The position numbers and the translations under genes are program-made. Positions 35,601 through 43,779 of a DNA stretch of 64,000 bases are shown here, piece by piece (position 1 is the first letter of the stretch; the number at the start of each line of letters is the position of its first letter). Location of the stretch: contig DAONTI010000006.1 of assembly GCA_035411585.1 (NCBI GenBank), forward strand, positions 62,001-126,000, in the 5' to 3' direction. Below the pieces are notes generated by a model, which did not search any database, had not been told where the DNA came from, and was given only the letters and a program-made list of their open reading frames with translations. The stretch is from MWDV01 sp002070715 (GTDB lineage: Bacteria > Verrucomicrobiota > Verrucomicrobiia > Limisphaerales > MWDV01).

Positions 35601-36128
35601 CAGCCCCAGCGGGATGAGGCTGATGCGATTGCCCTTGGGCTTGAGCCATGCGGCGGCGATGGGCACCACGAGTTGTTGTTTCGCCAGCAACATGTCGTTG
35701 CCTTCCTCCCCCCAGGTGGAGGGCCGCGGCACGGGCCGCAGTGGAAAGAGGCCCAGTTGTTCGTTGACCATGATCTTGAACTGCGCCGGCGCGCCCGTGG
35801 AAAACAACAAATCCAGCACCAGTTCGTAGTGGCCTTCCGGCGGTTCAGGCAGATCGAAATAAATGAGATAAGGCCGCTCCTTCACCCGGCCATCCCATCC
35901 CACCGATCCGGTGTGGCTGCCGGCAAAGTCGCGGCTCACCACGCTTTCACCCACCTTGAACTCGAGCCGGTCGCGGCCACCCGGAGCGAATTCCATGGCC
36001 GCGCCATTGGAAGTGCCGATGGACCAGAGCGGGTCGGGCAAGGCCGCGCCGGCGGCCAGCGCGCCGGCGAGTCCGGCACAGGTGAACAGCAACGTTTTTT
36101 TCCAGCGGATTTTTTGATGGCGCTTCAT
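32658..36128 (-). CDS. Secreted glycoside hydrolase family 38-like (alpha-mannosidase-like) protein
   Basis: A 1156-residue exported protein. A basic start and hydrophobic core (KKTLLFTCAGLAGALAAGAA) form the signal. Residues about 35-300 are two beta domains of the type found before polysaccharide-degrading modules. The GH38-like catalytic region begins at WKVFICPKVHNDVGYTDLQP (near residue 305) and runs through NFETSWLVENYL, GANQTRAPILHFSE and IYGAYVDNAAIPAHGD. The C-terminal third is mutarotase-like beta sandwich (LENEFYRLTVDPRTGGLKSL, TPKIISEYRLYDGLKRVEIV). Substrate specificity cannot be read from sequence. It starts 35 bp after the EF-hand protein gene, likely an operon. Confidence 0.85.
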   Translation of the reverse strand: MKRHQKIRWKKTLLFTCAGLAGALAAGAALPDPLWSIGTSNGAAMEFAPGGRDRLEFKVGESVVSRDFAGSHTGSVGWDGRVKERPYLIYFDLPEPPEGHYELVLDLLFSTGAPAQFKIMVNEQLGLFPLRPVPRPSTWGEEGNDMLLAKQQLVVPIAAAWLKPKGNRISLIPLGLGSLSYDALCLRRTAAVPDAPPQLAPSIFFHQRGDQLVEVCDLLVPFTRRFDRATAAVTLGGQTFNATLTNALYDFGVWVEPLEIPAARVTGSADITVTLANQTLRHTHPVKPAKQWKVFICPKVHNDVGYTDLQPHVNELDNRNTDAVLEILRQHPAYKFNFETSWLVENYLDCRTPPWRQLFFDYARRERIGINVFYLNLMTGICTGEELHRALYLTHRYHRTEGSDFAFGCLTDAPSHSWFLPTLFSDVGVKAFANGANQTRAPILHFSELNEDSPYWWEGMNGERIFMWYSRSYVQLKRLTGPVWGGDVSSFEYLQRSVPQFLIRYQREQYAPDAVMIYGAYVDNAAIPAHGDAPALETWNETFAFPKLIVATDADYFNYVEQHFADRLPVYRGDCGAYWEDGVGSTMHATMQNRQTQQILPAAETAATLATLFEPRNRYPAEDFYGAWRNVMFYNEHTWGAHNSISQPGRQFVERQWEIKESYATRANLDARSLLARGCNRLAQQIAVDGSSILAFNWQNRARTAPLEVELNTGDQLVDFVDQQPVPMDVYAEQDGWRKVRFVAHDVPAMGFKAYGIRRYDPAAHRANETLDGDTLENEFYRLTVDPRTGGLKSLYDKTAQRELLDAAAPYALNEYLYVSGGEGSLILNFTFGTPPANLTIHRPEAATITQVSRTPLGQRLIVETRSKNTPKIISEYRLYDGLKRVEIVNTVEKEEVRAKEAVYFAFPFAAAEPAMEYQIQNGWVRPNADQMPGACREWFTPQNVVHVRDGNFSIAWATPDVPLVTLTDINRGLWLDHLPLRNGHVYSYAMNNYWFTNYRAQQGGRFVFRYFITSGRDLGREDLARFDQDTRTPVLAYPFLSSFSAAISQLDRPLPASGASFLAWDAPNLEMVTLKTAEDGDGFILRLREIAGRRGEAEIKLPTFRVREAHLCNGVEVKQRNLATSETGFVMPYQPNAFMTVRFQAEARLPSPAGE

Positions 36129-36162
36129 AAGGATGGCGTGGGGGAACTGTGTCGGAATGCGT

Positions 36163-36822
36163 TCAAAGAGTCAACCGGCGACGCACCCAGAGGAGCACAC
36201 CGGCGGTGCTGACCAACAAAGCGAGGATGGCCAGCAGCCATAGGAACAATCCCAAGGCCGCCCGCGGTCCGGGCGGCGGCGGCGGCGGATCAGCCGCCGG
36301 GGATGAGGCTGGTGTAAAGGTGACCCGGCGCGAGTGGGTGTCCAATTGCGCCCGCTGTGTTTGATCGCCGTTGATGTAGGTCACCTGGGTCAGGTGCGAA
36401 GCGCTGGTGAGCGTGTCCAGCTTGGATTCCAAACTCAGCCGGCGTTGCCGCACATCCGCTTTGTAATGCGCCCGCAGGCGAACGTGATGTCCGGTCAACT
36501 CCGGGTCCATGCCGGCAGATTCGGCGGTGAGGGGCTGGCCATTAGCGCTCACCACCAGCGCGTCCACCAGGCGCTGGGCGAGCGTTGGCCCGTGCGTTTC
36601 CAATTCGGCCAGACTCAATTCCGCATCCTGATTTTCATCCAACTCGGCCATGAAGGTGAGTTCGAAGGGATTAAAAACCAGTTCCAAGTGCAGATATTCC
36701 GGCGTGACCGTGAGCCGCATATAACTGATGGGCAGGGTGTGCGCCAGGAGGGAACCGCCGGACAACAGGATTGCGACAAGCAAACCGCGCAACACAAGGG
36801 GTAATCCACGGAGCGGGTTCAT
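36163..36822 (-). CDS. Membrane-anchored EF-hand-type extracytoplasmic protein
   Basis: A 219-residue protein of unknown function. The N-terminal signal segment is GLLVAILLSGGSLLAHTLP. A calcium-loop-like sequence ELDENQDAELSLAELETHG (about residues 62-80) has Asp, Asn and Asp at loop positions 1, 3 and 5 and Glu at 12. The central beta-rich domain, a proline-rich linker (eight prolines in a row near residue 180) and a C-terminal membrane helix (ALGLFLWLLAILALLVSTAG) end in a basic tail. The topology is a type I membrane protein. Start ATG at 36822 was chosen over 36894, whose extension is not signal-like. It precedes the GH38-like gene by 34 bp. Confidence 0.75.
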   Translation of the reverse strand: MNPLRGLPLVLRGLLVAILLSGGSLLAHTLPISYMRLTVTPEYLHLELVFNPFELTFMAELDENQDAELSLAELETHGPTLAQRLVDALVVSANGQPLTAESAGMDPELTGHHVRLRAHYKADVRQRRLSLESKLDTLTSASHLTQVTYINGDQTQRAQLDTHSRRVTFTPASSPAADPPPPPPGPRAALGLFLWLLAILALLVSTAGVLLWVRRRLTL

Positions 36823-36951
36823 GTGTTTCCGGACGGTCCGGACGCCGCCTTGAAGCCGAGGAGGACTACGCGGGCAATCCGCTTCCGCATCCAATAGCCG
36901 TCCGGGCTTTGGCGGCCGGTTTGTTGACGAATGGGGCGGCGGAACATCGGA

Positions 36952-37875
36952 TCAACTGGATCGGGTTAGAAAATGTTCGATCTCGGCGCGAGTCGGCGCC
37001 GACGGTTGGGCGCCAAACCGGGTGACAGAAAGGGCCGCCGCCGCGTTGGCGAATCGCACCGCTTCGAGCAGGGGTTTGCCTTCCCCCAAGGCCACGGCCA
37101 GCGCGCCGCAAAACACGTCGCCCGCCCCGGTGGAGTCCACCACCTTGACCTTGAAACTGGGAACGAGTTGGCGAACCCTGGGCCCGTCCACAAAAGCGCC
37201 CAGCGCGTCCATCGTGATGATGACGGTCTCCACCCCGCGCGCCCGGAGCTTTGCTGCGGCTTGGGCCGCAGAGGCCTCGTCCCGCACCGGCACCCCGGTC
37301 AAGGCGGTGGCTTCCACTTCGTTGGGCGTGAGGATGGAGATGCGTTGCAGCAAGGCCCCGGGCAGCGGTTGCACCGGCGCCGGATTCAGAATCACCGGCA
37401 CCCGGTGATGCGCCGCCAGTTCCACGGCATCCGCCACGGTTTTCAACGGTGTTTCCAACTGCATAACCAACAGACGGGCGCCGCGAAACGCCGCGGTGGC
37501 GCGGTGGAGGTCCGCTGGCGAGAGGCGCGCGTTGGCGCCAGGGGCGACCGCGATGCTGTTTTTGCCGGAAGCATCCACAAAAATCAGGGCCACGCCGGAG
37601 GGATTCTGCGGGTCCCGCACCAGCCAATCCACGCAGATCCCGTCGCTGTGAAATCCGTCAATGGCCTGGCGTCCGAACATGTCATCCCCCACCCGGGCAA
37701 TGAACGTCACGTCGCCCCCCGCCCGCGCCGCGCCCACGGCTTGATTGGCGCCCTTGCCGCCCGGCGCGATGACGAACTCCCCACCCAACACGGTTTCCCC
37801 GGAACAGGGAATACGCGGCACCTTCACAATCATGTCCGTGTTGGAACTGCCAATGACCAGAATCTTCGGTTTCAT
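36952..37875 (-). CDS. rbsK: Ribokinase (PfkB family)
   Basis: A 307-residue PfkB-type sugar kinase. ILVIGSSNTDMIVKVPRIP at the N-terminus, substrate motif GGKGANQAVGAARAGG (about residues 39-54), NPAPVQPLP, LTPNEVEATALTG, and the anion-hole/catalytic motif VDSTGAGDVFCGALAVALGE (about residues 241-260) match ribokinase closely. It would feed ribose 5-phosphate, and fits the neighbouring sugar-release enzymes. No transporter or regulator adjoins it. Confidence 0.93.
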   Translation of the reverse strand: MKPKILVIGSSNTDMIVKVPRIPCSGETVLGGEFVIAPGGKGANQAVGAARAGGDVTFIARVGDDMFGRQAIDGFHSDGICVDWLVRDPQNPSGVALIFVDASGKNSIAVAPGANARLSPADLHRATAAFRGARLLVMQLETPLKTVADAVELAAHHRVPVILNPAPVQPLPGALLQRISILTPNEVEATALTGVPVRDEASAAQAAAKLRARGVETVIITMDALGAFVDGPRVRQLVPSFKVKVVDSTGAGDVFCGALAVALGEGKPLLEAVRFANAAAALSVTRFGAQPSAPTRAEIEHFLTRSS

Positions 37876-38044
37876 GTTGTCCGTTGGTGACTCCCCCAGC
37901 GGCGAGGTTCACTCGGCTGAGGGGCGGCGGTTGCCATGCATCGCTCACATCGGCCGCCGTTCGCTCCATGTTTAACATGGCGGGCAATCCCCCGCCAAAC
38001 AATGTTCGCCTCCGCCGGGTCACCGGCCAGAACGGCTCACCTTT

Positions 38045-39199
38045 TCAGTGCGTGAGCAAATTCAACAGGCGCAGGCCGTTGGGCGCGAGTTCCCAGCGTT
38101 GCCCGCGATGGAGGACCAGTTTCCGGCAACCCCGCCGTTTTTGTTCGGTTTCGTTGACGGAAAGCAACTGGTAGCGCGCGGTTCCGCGCAGTTCAGACGC
38201 GGCCCGCGGAATGACTTCAAAGGGGATGCCGATGAAGTTGAGCGCCAGTTCATAACCGGCAATCCCCTCGTGTTCCGCCCGCGGATTGGGCCGCATCAAC
38301 GGCCGGTACCGGCGCACCCAGGGAAAATCTTTTACGCGCACCTGGACACGGCACAGTTCGGGCTGGCTGCGCAAATGTTGCAACAAACTGAACCGCTTCC
38401 CCTCGGCGCGTTGGGCGAGAAAGACCGCCTGCGGATCAAACCCGAGAAGGTTTTGTCCGTTCCAGTTGCCGTGGTCGTTGCGCTGCCCGGGATACGTCTG
38501 CCGATACCACCGCGCGAACTGATCGTTGAGAAACACATTCAACTCGAAATGCAAATGGGCGCGTTCCTTGGAAATGCCTTCGCGCGTGTTGGCGCTGCGC
38601 CCCAAGGTGCCCAGTTTCTCCCCCGCCCGCACCACTTGGCCCGTTTTCAAGCCGGGCTGAATGGCCCGCAGATGCGCATACAGGGAATAAATCTCTAAGC
38701 CTTCAATCTGATGACGCACCACCAGATACCGACCGTAATTGGAAAGCGAAGGATTGGCGTTGATGTAGGCCACGGTTCCGTCGGCGGTGGCCAGGACCGG
38801 GTCGGTGGGCTCGCCCTGACGATCCCGTTGCAGACAGCGAATATCGAGTCCTTCGTGCAGTTGCGCGCCGCTGGAGCGGACACAGCCGTAGCCTCCGCTG
38901 GTCCAGGGCCGGCCCACGGTGCCGACGAAATAACGCGCCCCGCCCTCCTTTTCAAAAATCGCTTGATTAGCCGTGGGCAGTTGGAATCGAAAGGGCGGCG
39001 ACGCAGCGGCAAAAACATTTCCCTCCAGCAACACGGCCCAGCCAAAGAACGCCAGCACCAACCACGAAAAGCCGAACCCGGCCTGGGCTACCATTCTACG
39101 CCGGAGGGTCTGCGAGAGCGATGGAGCAATTCCTCCGTGTTGCCTCTGACCGCCGCCAAAGGCCGCCCGGTGCGCCGGCAGATTGTCCGGTTTTACCAT
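38045..39199 (-). CDS. M23-family peptidase (LytM-like), membrane-anchored or secreted
   Basis: A 384-residue protein with a hydrophobic signal-anchor (FGFSWLVLAFFGWAVLLEGNV, about residues 43-63). The zinc-peptidase core contains LHEGLDIRCLQRDRQGEPTD (first His/Asp pair), VLATADGTVAYIN, YLVVRHQIEGLEIYSLYAHL, and ERAHLHFELNVF with the HLH metal/catalytic pair (near residue 210). A long C-terminal region with no recognised domain follows. Cell-wall or peptide hydrolysis is expected. Start at 39199 has a GGAAG element 8 bp upstream and overlaps the lipoprotein stop by 7 bp. Met at 39094 would give a standard signal peptide. Confidence 0.85.
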   Translation of the reverse strand: MVKPDNLPAHRAAFGGGQRQHGGIAPSLSQTLRRRMVAQAGFGFSWLVLAFFGWAVLLEGNVFAAASPPFRFQLPTANQAIFEKEGGARYFVGTVGRPWTSGGYGCVRSSGAQLHEGLDIRCLQRDRQGEPTDPVLATADGTVAYINANPSLSNYGRYLVVRHQIEGLEIYSLYAHLRAIQPGLKTGQVVRAGEKLGTLGRSANTREGISKERAHLHFELNVFLNDQFARWYRQTYPGQRNDHGNWNGQNLLGFDPQAVFLAQRAEGKRFSLLQHLRSQPELCRVQVRVKDFPWVRRYRPLMRPNPRAEHEGIAGYELALNFIGIPFEVIPRAASELRGTARYQLLSVNETEQKRRGCRKLVLHRGQRWELAPNGLRLLNLLTH

Positions 39200-39723
39200 C
39201 TCTTTTTCTTCCGCTTGCGGTCGAGGTTCATCAAACCGTTCACCACCCGTTCCGCTTCCTCCCGCGTGGCATCCGGGGTGAAGGCAAGTTGCCCATTGGT
39301 GATGCCTTGCTGAATCAACGGCGCCGCCAGCCACCGGCTCTGGTCGGGCGTTTCACCAAACTGGCTGAAGATGGCCAGGTGCCGGCCTTTGTTGGCCACG
39401 GTGTATTGCTCGAGCAGCAGGGCCCCGCGATGGTCGAATGTCAACCGGATGGCATGCCCGCCCATGACGTCGAAAACGACGGCATTGGTCACCAGCGACT
39501 CGTTCAGGAACGGGTGCGGCTCGATTTTCAACGGCAGCGGGTTCTCTCGCATCACGGAGATCATTTGCCCGGGCGCCGTGGTGCGGGCCGGCATGCTCAA
39601 ATGGACCCGCAGGGTGCTGATTTCTTTTTTCTTTTTTGACTCGGTCGTCTGGCATCCCACGCCGACGAACAAAGCCGTCAGCACCAGCAAATAGGGGTTG
39701 AATCCGTTCACGCGCATCCGCAT
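39193..39723 (-). CDS. Lipoprotein with SecD-P1-like domain
   Basis: A 176-residue protein. The signal peptide ends in a lipobox, LFVGVGCQTT (Cys near residue 24), followed by a lysine-rich stretch. The second half resembles the P1 domain of SecD: IRLTFDHRGALLLEQYTVAN, then GRHLAIFSQF, then PLIQQGITNGQLAFT, then EEAERVVNGL, the order of strand, helix, GR-hAI strand and the EA-containing closing helix seen in SecD. No SecD membrane part is present, so this looks like a detached P1-type lipoprotein. It precedes and overlaps the M23 peptidase gene. The P1 assignment is by eye. Confidence 0.65.
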   Translation of the reverse strand: MRMRVNGFNPYLLVLTALFVGVGCQTTESKKKKEISTLRVHLSMPARTTAPGQMISVMRENPLPLKIEPHPFLNESLVTNAVVFDVMGGHAIRLTFDHRGALLLEQYTVANKGRHLAIFSQFGETPDQSRWLAAPLIQQGITNGQLAFTPDATREEAERVVNGLMNLDRKRKKKRW

Positions 39724-39770
39724 ATTGCCGCCAGACAACCGGATTGAATCGGAGATGTAAAGACGCAACT

Positions 39771-39902
39771 ATGAGTCAGCAATACAACAAGGTACAGAAA
39801 CGTCGTCGCCGTCAGCTCTATCTGAAACGCAAGCGCCAAGCCGCCAAAGCCGCGCGACCGGTCAAAGCCCCGGCCACCCCCGCGGCGGCACCGTCGGCTT
39901 GA
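39771..39902 (+). CDS. Small basic protein (43 aa)
   Basis: ATG at 39771 encodes 43 residues: MSQQYNKVQKRRRRQLYLKR, then KRQAAKAARPVKAP, then an Ala/Pro tail. About a third of the residues are Lys or Arg. GGAG lies 15 bp upstream and a strong terminator follows directly, so this is a self-contained transcription unit. The composition resembles small ribosome- or nucleic-acid-associated basic proteins. No specific family is claimed. Confidence 0.65.
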   Translation: MSQQYNKVQKRRRRQLYLKRKRQAAKAARPVKAPATPAAAPSA

Positions 39903-39925
39903 GCCGCGACGACATTCACTCCTCA

Positions 39926-39947
39926 CCGCCCCTTGGGGCGGTTTTTT
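39926..39947 (+). terminator. Rho-independent terminator after the small basic protein
   Basis: CCGCCCC (39926-39932), TT, GGGGCGG (39935-39941), then six Ts (39942-39947). It is compact and strong. Confidence 0.9.
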
Positions 39948-40136
39948 GTTGGCGCAACGGAGTTTTGTGGCGACGCAAACAACGGTGAAAATCTTCGGTT
40001 CGCGTTGATTGAATGCGCAACGGACCAGAAGAAAAACCCGCCGTTGACATCCGTCTCGCTATTGGTCCCGCCTCCCTTTGCGAACCCGCCCCCACACTGG
40101 AAGACGGGAAACGTCCCACCTTCTGTGGCAACTCAA

Positions 40137-41624
40137 TCAACCCACACTCAAGGCTTGGCGCAAAAGTGACAGCAGCCAGCCCGGTATCGCTCCCAACAGG
40201 ATCACGCCCGCAGCCAGCAATCCGAGCACGATCTGGCTGAAGACCGACACCCGCCATTCTCCGGCGTCCGCCAGCACGTCGGCGACGTAGATTTGCTTGA
40301 GCACCTGCAAATAGTAGTAAAGCGACACCACGCTCATGCCGACGGCCAGAATCACCAGCCAGAGCAGACCGAGATTCGGCGCCCCGGTCTTGAGCGCCGC
40401 GGTGAACAGATAGAACTTCCCAAAGAAACCGGCCAGTGGCGGAATGCCCGCGAGCGACAACATGAACACCATCATGCACAAGGCCACCACCGGCGCGCGG
40501 CGGCAGAGTCCGGCAAAGTCGCTCAACCGGGAATCGCCGGCCCCCTGCTCCACCACGGCGACTACGCCGAAGGCGCCAATCGTGGTTAATCCGTAGGTCG
40601 CTGCGTAATAAACGAGCGAGGCGACGGCTTCCGGATCGTGGGCTAGAACCGCGAGCAACATGTAACCCGCATGGGCAATGGCCGAATAGGCGAGCAATCG
40701 TTTGACGTTGCTTTGCACGATCGCCACGAGATTGCCGAGCAGCATGGAAAACGCCGCCACCACGGCCACCACTGGCACCCAACCGGCCGCGCCCGCTGGC
40801 AAAGCCGCGCTGCCGGCCAGCGGGGTCCCGGCAAAGCCGAGCATCATCAGTTTGGCAAAGATGAAGAAGCTGGCGACCTTGGAACCGGACGCGATGAAGG
40901 CGGCGCTCGGCGTAGGCGCGCCTTGATAGGCATCCGGCGCCCAGAGATGAAACGGCACCGCCGCCACCTTGAAGCCAAACCCGATCACCGCCAGGACGAG
41001 GGCAACGATCAGCAGCGGATCAAGCCCCGGCGCCGCCAAGGCCGCCGCCAGCTTGTGGAAGTCGGTCGTGCCGGCCATGCCATAGATCCAGCTCAAACCA
41101 AACAGCAGGAACGCAGCGGACAGACCACCGACCAGAAAGTATTTCAGCGCCGCTTCGGCGGATCGGATGTTGCGCTTGTTGAACGCGGTCAGGATGTAGA
41201 GCGAGAGGCTGGTCATCTCGAGGGCAACAAACAGCATGAGCAGATCGCCGGCACTGACCAGGAACATCATGCCCGCCGTCGCCATAAGGATTAGCGCCAG
41301 GTACTCGCCCACGTGATGAGTAAAATCACTTTCAATGGAAATCAGCACCGTGAAAACGGCCAAGGCCAGCAGCGCGACCTTCACGAGCTGCGTCAACGGG
41401 TCAACCACCAGCATCCCTTCGAGGGCGTTGGGCGGCACCGGCATCACCAGCATCCAGGCGATGGCAACGGCGCATCCCGCCAGCGTCAGCAGTCCACCGA
41501 CGGTGAAGCGCAGGCGCAATTCAAGTCCCCGCATGGAGGTGAGGTCCACCGCCAGCACCAGCAAAGCGGTCAGCACCACAATCGTTTCCGGAGCGGCCAG
41601 CTTCAGCAGATCGAGATAACTCAC
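40137..41624 (-). CDS. nuoN: NADH-quinone oxidoreductase subunit N (NuoN)
   Basis: A 495-residue antiporter-like membrane subunit of complex I with about 14 hydrophobic segments. Conserved charged motifs include the Glu in LFVALEMTSLSLYILTAF (TM5 region), the Lys in EAALKYFLVGGLSAAFLL, and the Lys in IGFGFKVAAVPFHLWAPDAY. It is the last gene of the cluster. The start overlaps the nuoM stop by 4 bp (ATGA). Confidence 0.96.
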   Translation of the reverse strand: MSYLDLLKLAAPETIVVLTALLVLAVDLTSMRGLELRLRFTVGGLLTLAGCAVAIAWMLVMPVPPNALEGMLVVDPLTQLVKVALLALAVFTVLISIESDFTHHVGEYLALILMATAGMMFLVSAGDLLMLFVALEMTSLSLYILTAFNKRNIRSAEAALKYFLVGGLSAAFLLFGLSWIYGMAGTTDFHKLAAALAAPGLDPLLIVALVLAVIGFGFKVAAVPFHLWAPDAYQGAPTPSAAFIASGSKVASFFIFAKLMMLGFAGTPLAGSAALPAGAAGWVPVVAVVAAFSMLLGNLVAIVQSNVKRLLAYSAIAHAGYMLLAVLAHDPEAVASLVYYAATYGLTTIGAFGVVAVVEQGAGDSRLSDFAGLCRRAPVVALCMMVFMLSLAGIPPLAGFFGKFYLFTAALKTGAPNLGLLWLVILAVGMSVVSLYYYLQVLKQIYVADVLADAGEWRVSVFSQIVLGLLAAGVILLGAIPGWLLSLLRQALSVG

Positions 41625-43135
41625 AAGCCGCCTCCTTTCCGCAGCCAGTCAAACAACGGGGAGTCAAAACTCGGCACGATGATCTTCAGCAGCACTTTCG
41701 GATACAAACCCACCAGCAACGACGCGCCGATCAGCAGTACGGCGCCAATGCGTTCGGGAATCGAAATGGGCGACATCGGTTCCGCGCCGCTACCTGATTC
41801 GCCATCCGAAGCCGGCGGCGCCGTGGAGCTCGTTTCACCCGCGTCGCCGAAGAAGGCCTTTTGCATCGCGCGCCACGTGTAGGCCACGCCAATCAAAATT
41901 CCGATGCCGGTGATGATCACCAGCGTCGGATACAGTTGCCACGCGCCGATGATCACCTGCAATTCCGCCACGAACCCGCTGAAACCCGGCAGCCCCATTG
42001 ACGCCACGCCGGCGATGACGAAGGTCACGGTGGCAAACGGCATCACCCGGCTCAACCTCATGCCTTCCAACACCGGCAGCTCCCGCGTGTGCGTCCGGTC
42101 ATATACCATCCGACCTACAACCGCGAACAACAGCCCCGCGATGATTCCGTGCGAAAACATCTGCAACACCGCGCCGCTCAGCCCGATGGTGTTCAAAGTC
42201 ACCAACCCCAGCAGCACGAAACCCATGTGGCTCACACTCGAATAACCAATGACGAATTTGAAGTCCCGCTGCACGAGCGCCACCATCGCGCCGTACACGA
42301 TGCCAATGACGGCCAGCACGGCGATCCACCATTTCCAAGCTTCCAATCCGTCCGGAAACAAGGTCATCGCCACGCGCAAACAGCCGTAGGCGCCGAGTTT
42401 CATCACCACGCCCGCCAGCAACATCGAAGCGCCCGTCGGCGCGGCCACGTGACCAGTCGGCGCCCACGTGTGAAACGGCCACATGCCCGCCAGAATGGCA
42501 AACCCCACGAAGACCAGGGGGAACGCCCAGATCTGGAATGGGTGCGGGAACGGATATCGCGCCAGCTCGAGAACGTTCATCGTGTGCGCCCCCGCCACGA
42601 CGTAGAGCGCAATCAAACCGATCAACGCGAGCGCGCTGCCGAAGAAGGAATACAGCACCAGCTTCATCGCGCCGTATTCGCGCCGGGTCGAACCCCAGAT
42701 GGCGATGAGAAAGTATTTCGGCACGATGGCGATTTCGTAAAACACAAACAACAGGAACAAATCGAAGCTCAGGAACACGCCGTACACGCCGCCGATGAGC
42801 GTGAAATAGAAGGCGAAAAACTCCTTCGTGCGCGTTTCGATGTTCCACGAAAACAGCACGCCGCCGAGCGCTGCCAGTCCGGTGAGCAGAACCAATGTCA
42901 AACTCACGCCATCCGCTGCCAGATAGTATTGCAGTCCCAACGTCGGCACCCACGCGCGCTGGGTGACCGTCAGAATCTCGCCCGGCTGGAACTGCGCGTA
43001 ACCGATCAAGCCCGCCACCAATCCGCCAACTGCCGTGGCCAACGCGACCCAACGCGCCGCTGCGGCACTGGCTTTCGGCAGGAGCATCAGCACCAGCGCG
43101 CCCAGAAATGAAATGTAGATCGTCCAGGCTAACAT
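41621..43135 (-). CDS. nuoM: NADH-quinone oxidoreductase subunit M, copy 1 (NuoM)
   Basis: A 504-residue proton-channel subunit. Motifs are FVFYEIAIVPKYFLIAIWGS (TM5 Glu), AGMWPFHTWAPTGHVAAPTG, SVSHMGFVLLGLV, and the closing AMQKAFFG linker before the last helix. It carries a hydrophilic Ser/Pro/Glu-rich insert (about residues 437-462). It is separated from the second nuoM by a transposase cassette. Confidence 0.95.
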   Translation of the reverse strand: MLAWTIYISFLGALVLMLLPKASAAAARWVALATAVGGLVAGLIGYAQFQPGEILTVTQRAWVPTLGLQYYLAADGVSLTLVLLTGLAALGGVLFSWNIETRTKEFFAFYFTLIGGVYGVFLSFDLFLLFVFYEIAIVPKYFLIAIWGSTRREYGAMKLVLYSFFGSALALIGLIALYVVAGAHTMNVLELARYPFPHPFQIWAFPLVFVGFAILAGMWPFHTWAPTGHVAAPTGASMLLAGVVMKLGAYGCLRVAMTLFPDGLEAWKWWIAVLAVIGIVYGAMVALVQRDFKFVIGYSSVSHMGFVLLGLVTLNTIGLSGAVLQMFSHGIIAGLLFAVVGRMVYDRTHTRELPVLEGMRLSRVMPFATVTFVIAGVASMGLPGFSGFVAELQVIIGAWQLYPTLVIITGIGILIGVAYTWRAMQKAFFGDAGETSSTAPPASDGESGSGAEPMSPISIPERIGAVLLIGASLLVGLYPKVLLKIIVPSFDSPLFDWLRKGGGL

Positions 43136-43147
43136 GGTTGATCAATT

Positions 43148-43173
43148 GGGAGGGACGGGTTCCACCCCGTCCC
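43148..43173 (+). repeat. REP-like hairpin, family A, copy 3
   Basis: GGGA, stem GGGACGGG (43152-43159), loop TTCCAC, stem CCCGTCCC (43166-43173). It lies downstream of the RAYT gene. Confidence 0.88.
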
Positions 43174-43241
43174 AAAACAAACCTGATCAAGGACAAGCCG
43201 AGGCTCGCCTCCGCCGGGAATAGATTTCCACCGTGTGTTCA

Positions 43242-43703
43242 TCACCAAGGTAAAACGTTGAGCATTCCCCAAAACGGCCAATCATCCGGTTTGGCTATCA
43301 GACCCTTTCTGACGGGATTCTCGCGAATATAGTTCCACTTGTCTGTGTAACTCTCAGAGCGACGTAGTCGCGTATCCCAACCGTCCCGCTGAAACCGCCA
43401 AGGCTGATCGTGGTGGTTTCGTTTGAACTGGCTCTTCCAATACGCGAGCCACTGCTGAAAGCTAAAATTCACATCGCGCGGCGCACAGAACAGATGCAGA
43501 TGATCCGGCATGAGTAGGTAATAACCCACCAGCCAGGTGTCAGCGCTTCGCCAAACTTCCTCCAATGATTTCTGCACCTCCTTTTGTGCGAGCCAGGGCT
43601 CGCGCTTCTCCGTGCAAACCGTAAGGAACACAATCGTTGGTTGCCTGCGCGAAACCAACACCCCACGTGCCGGGTGCTTTCGCCCGATCGTCTCATTTTT
43701 CAT
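43242..43703 (-). CDS. REP-associated tyrosine transposase (RAYT, Y1_Tnp family)
   Basis: A 153-residue HUH-type single-strand transposase. The metal-binding motif MPDHLHLFCAP (about residues 65-75) is preceded by VFLTVCTEKREPWL. The catalytic-Tyr helix region SYTDKWNYIRENPVRKGL and the C-terminal WPFWG match the family. ATG at 43703 (MKNETIGRKHPARG) was chosen. The frame is open to 43805 but reads through the REP hairpin. RAYTs are thought to mobilise the REP hairpins beside them. Confidence 0.92.
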   Translation of the reverse strand: MKNETIGRKHPARGVLVSRRQPTIVFLTVCTEKREPWLAQKEVQKSLEEVWRSADTWLVGYYLLMPDHLHLFCAPRDVNFSFQQWLAYWKSQFKRNHHDQPWRFQRDGWDTRLRRSESYTDKWNYIRENPVRKGLIAKPDDWPFWGMLNVLPW

Positions 43704-43753
43704 CGGATGCACGGCTGCCGCATCATCACTGACCTCCCGCAACAAACCAGACA

Positions 43754-43779
43754 GGGACAGGGTGGAACCTGTCCCTCCC
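43754..43779 (-). repeat. REP-like hairpin, family A, copy 4 (inverted)
   Basis: On the minus strand: GGGA, stem GGGACAGG, loop TTCCAC, stem CCTGTCCC. It lies upstream of the RAYT gene, inverted relative to copy 3. Confidence 0.88.
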
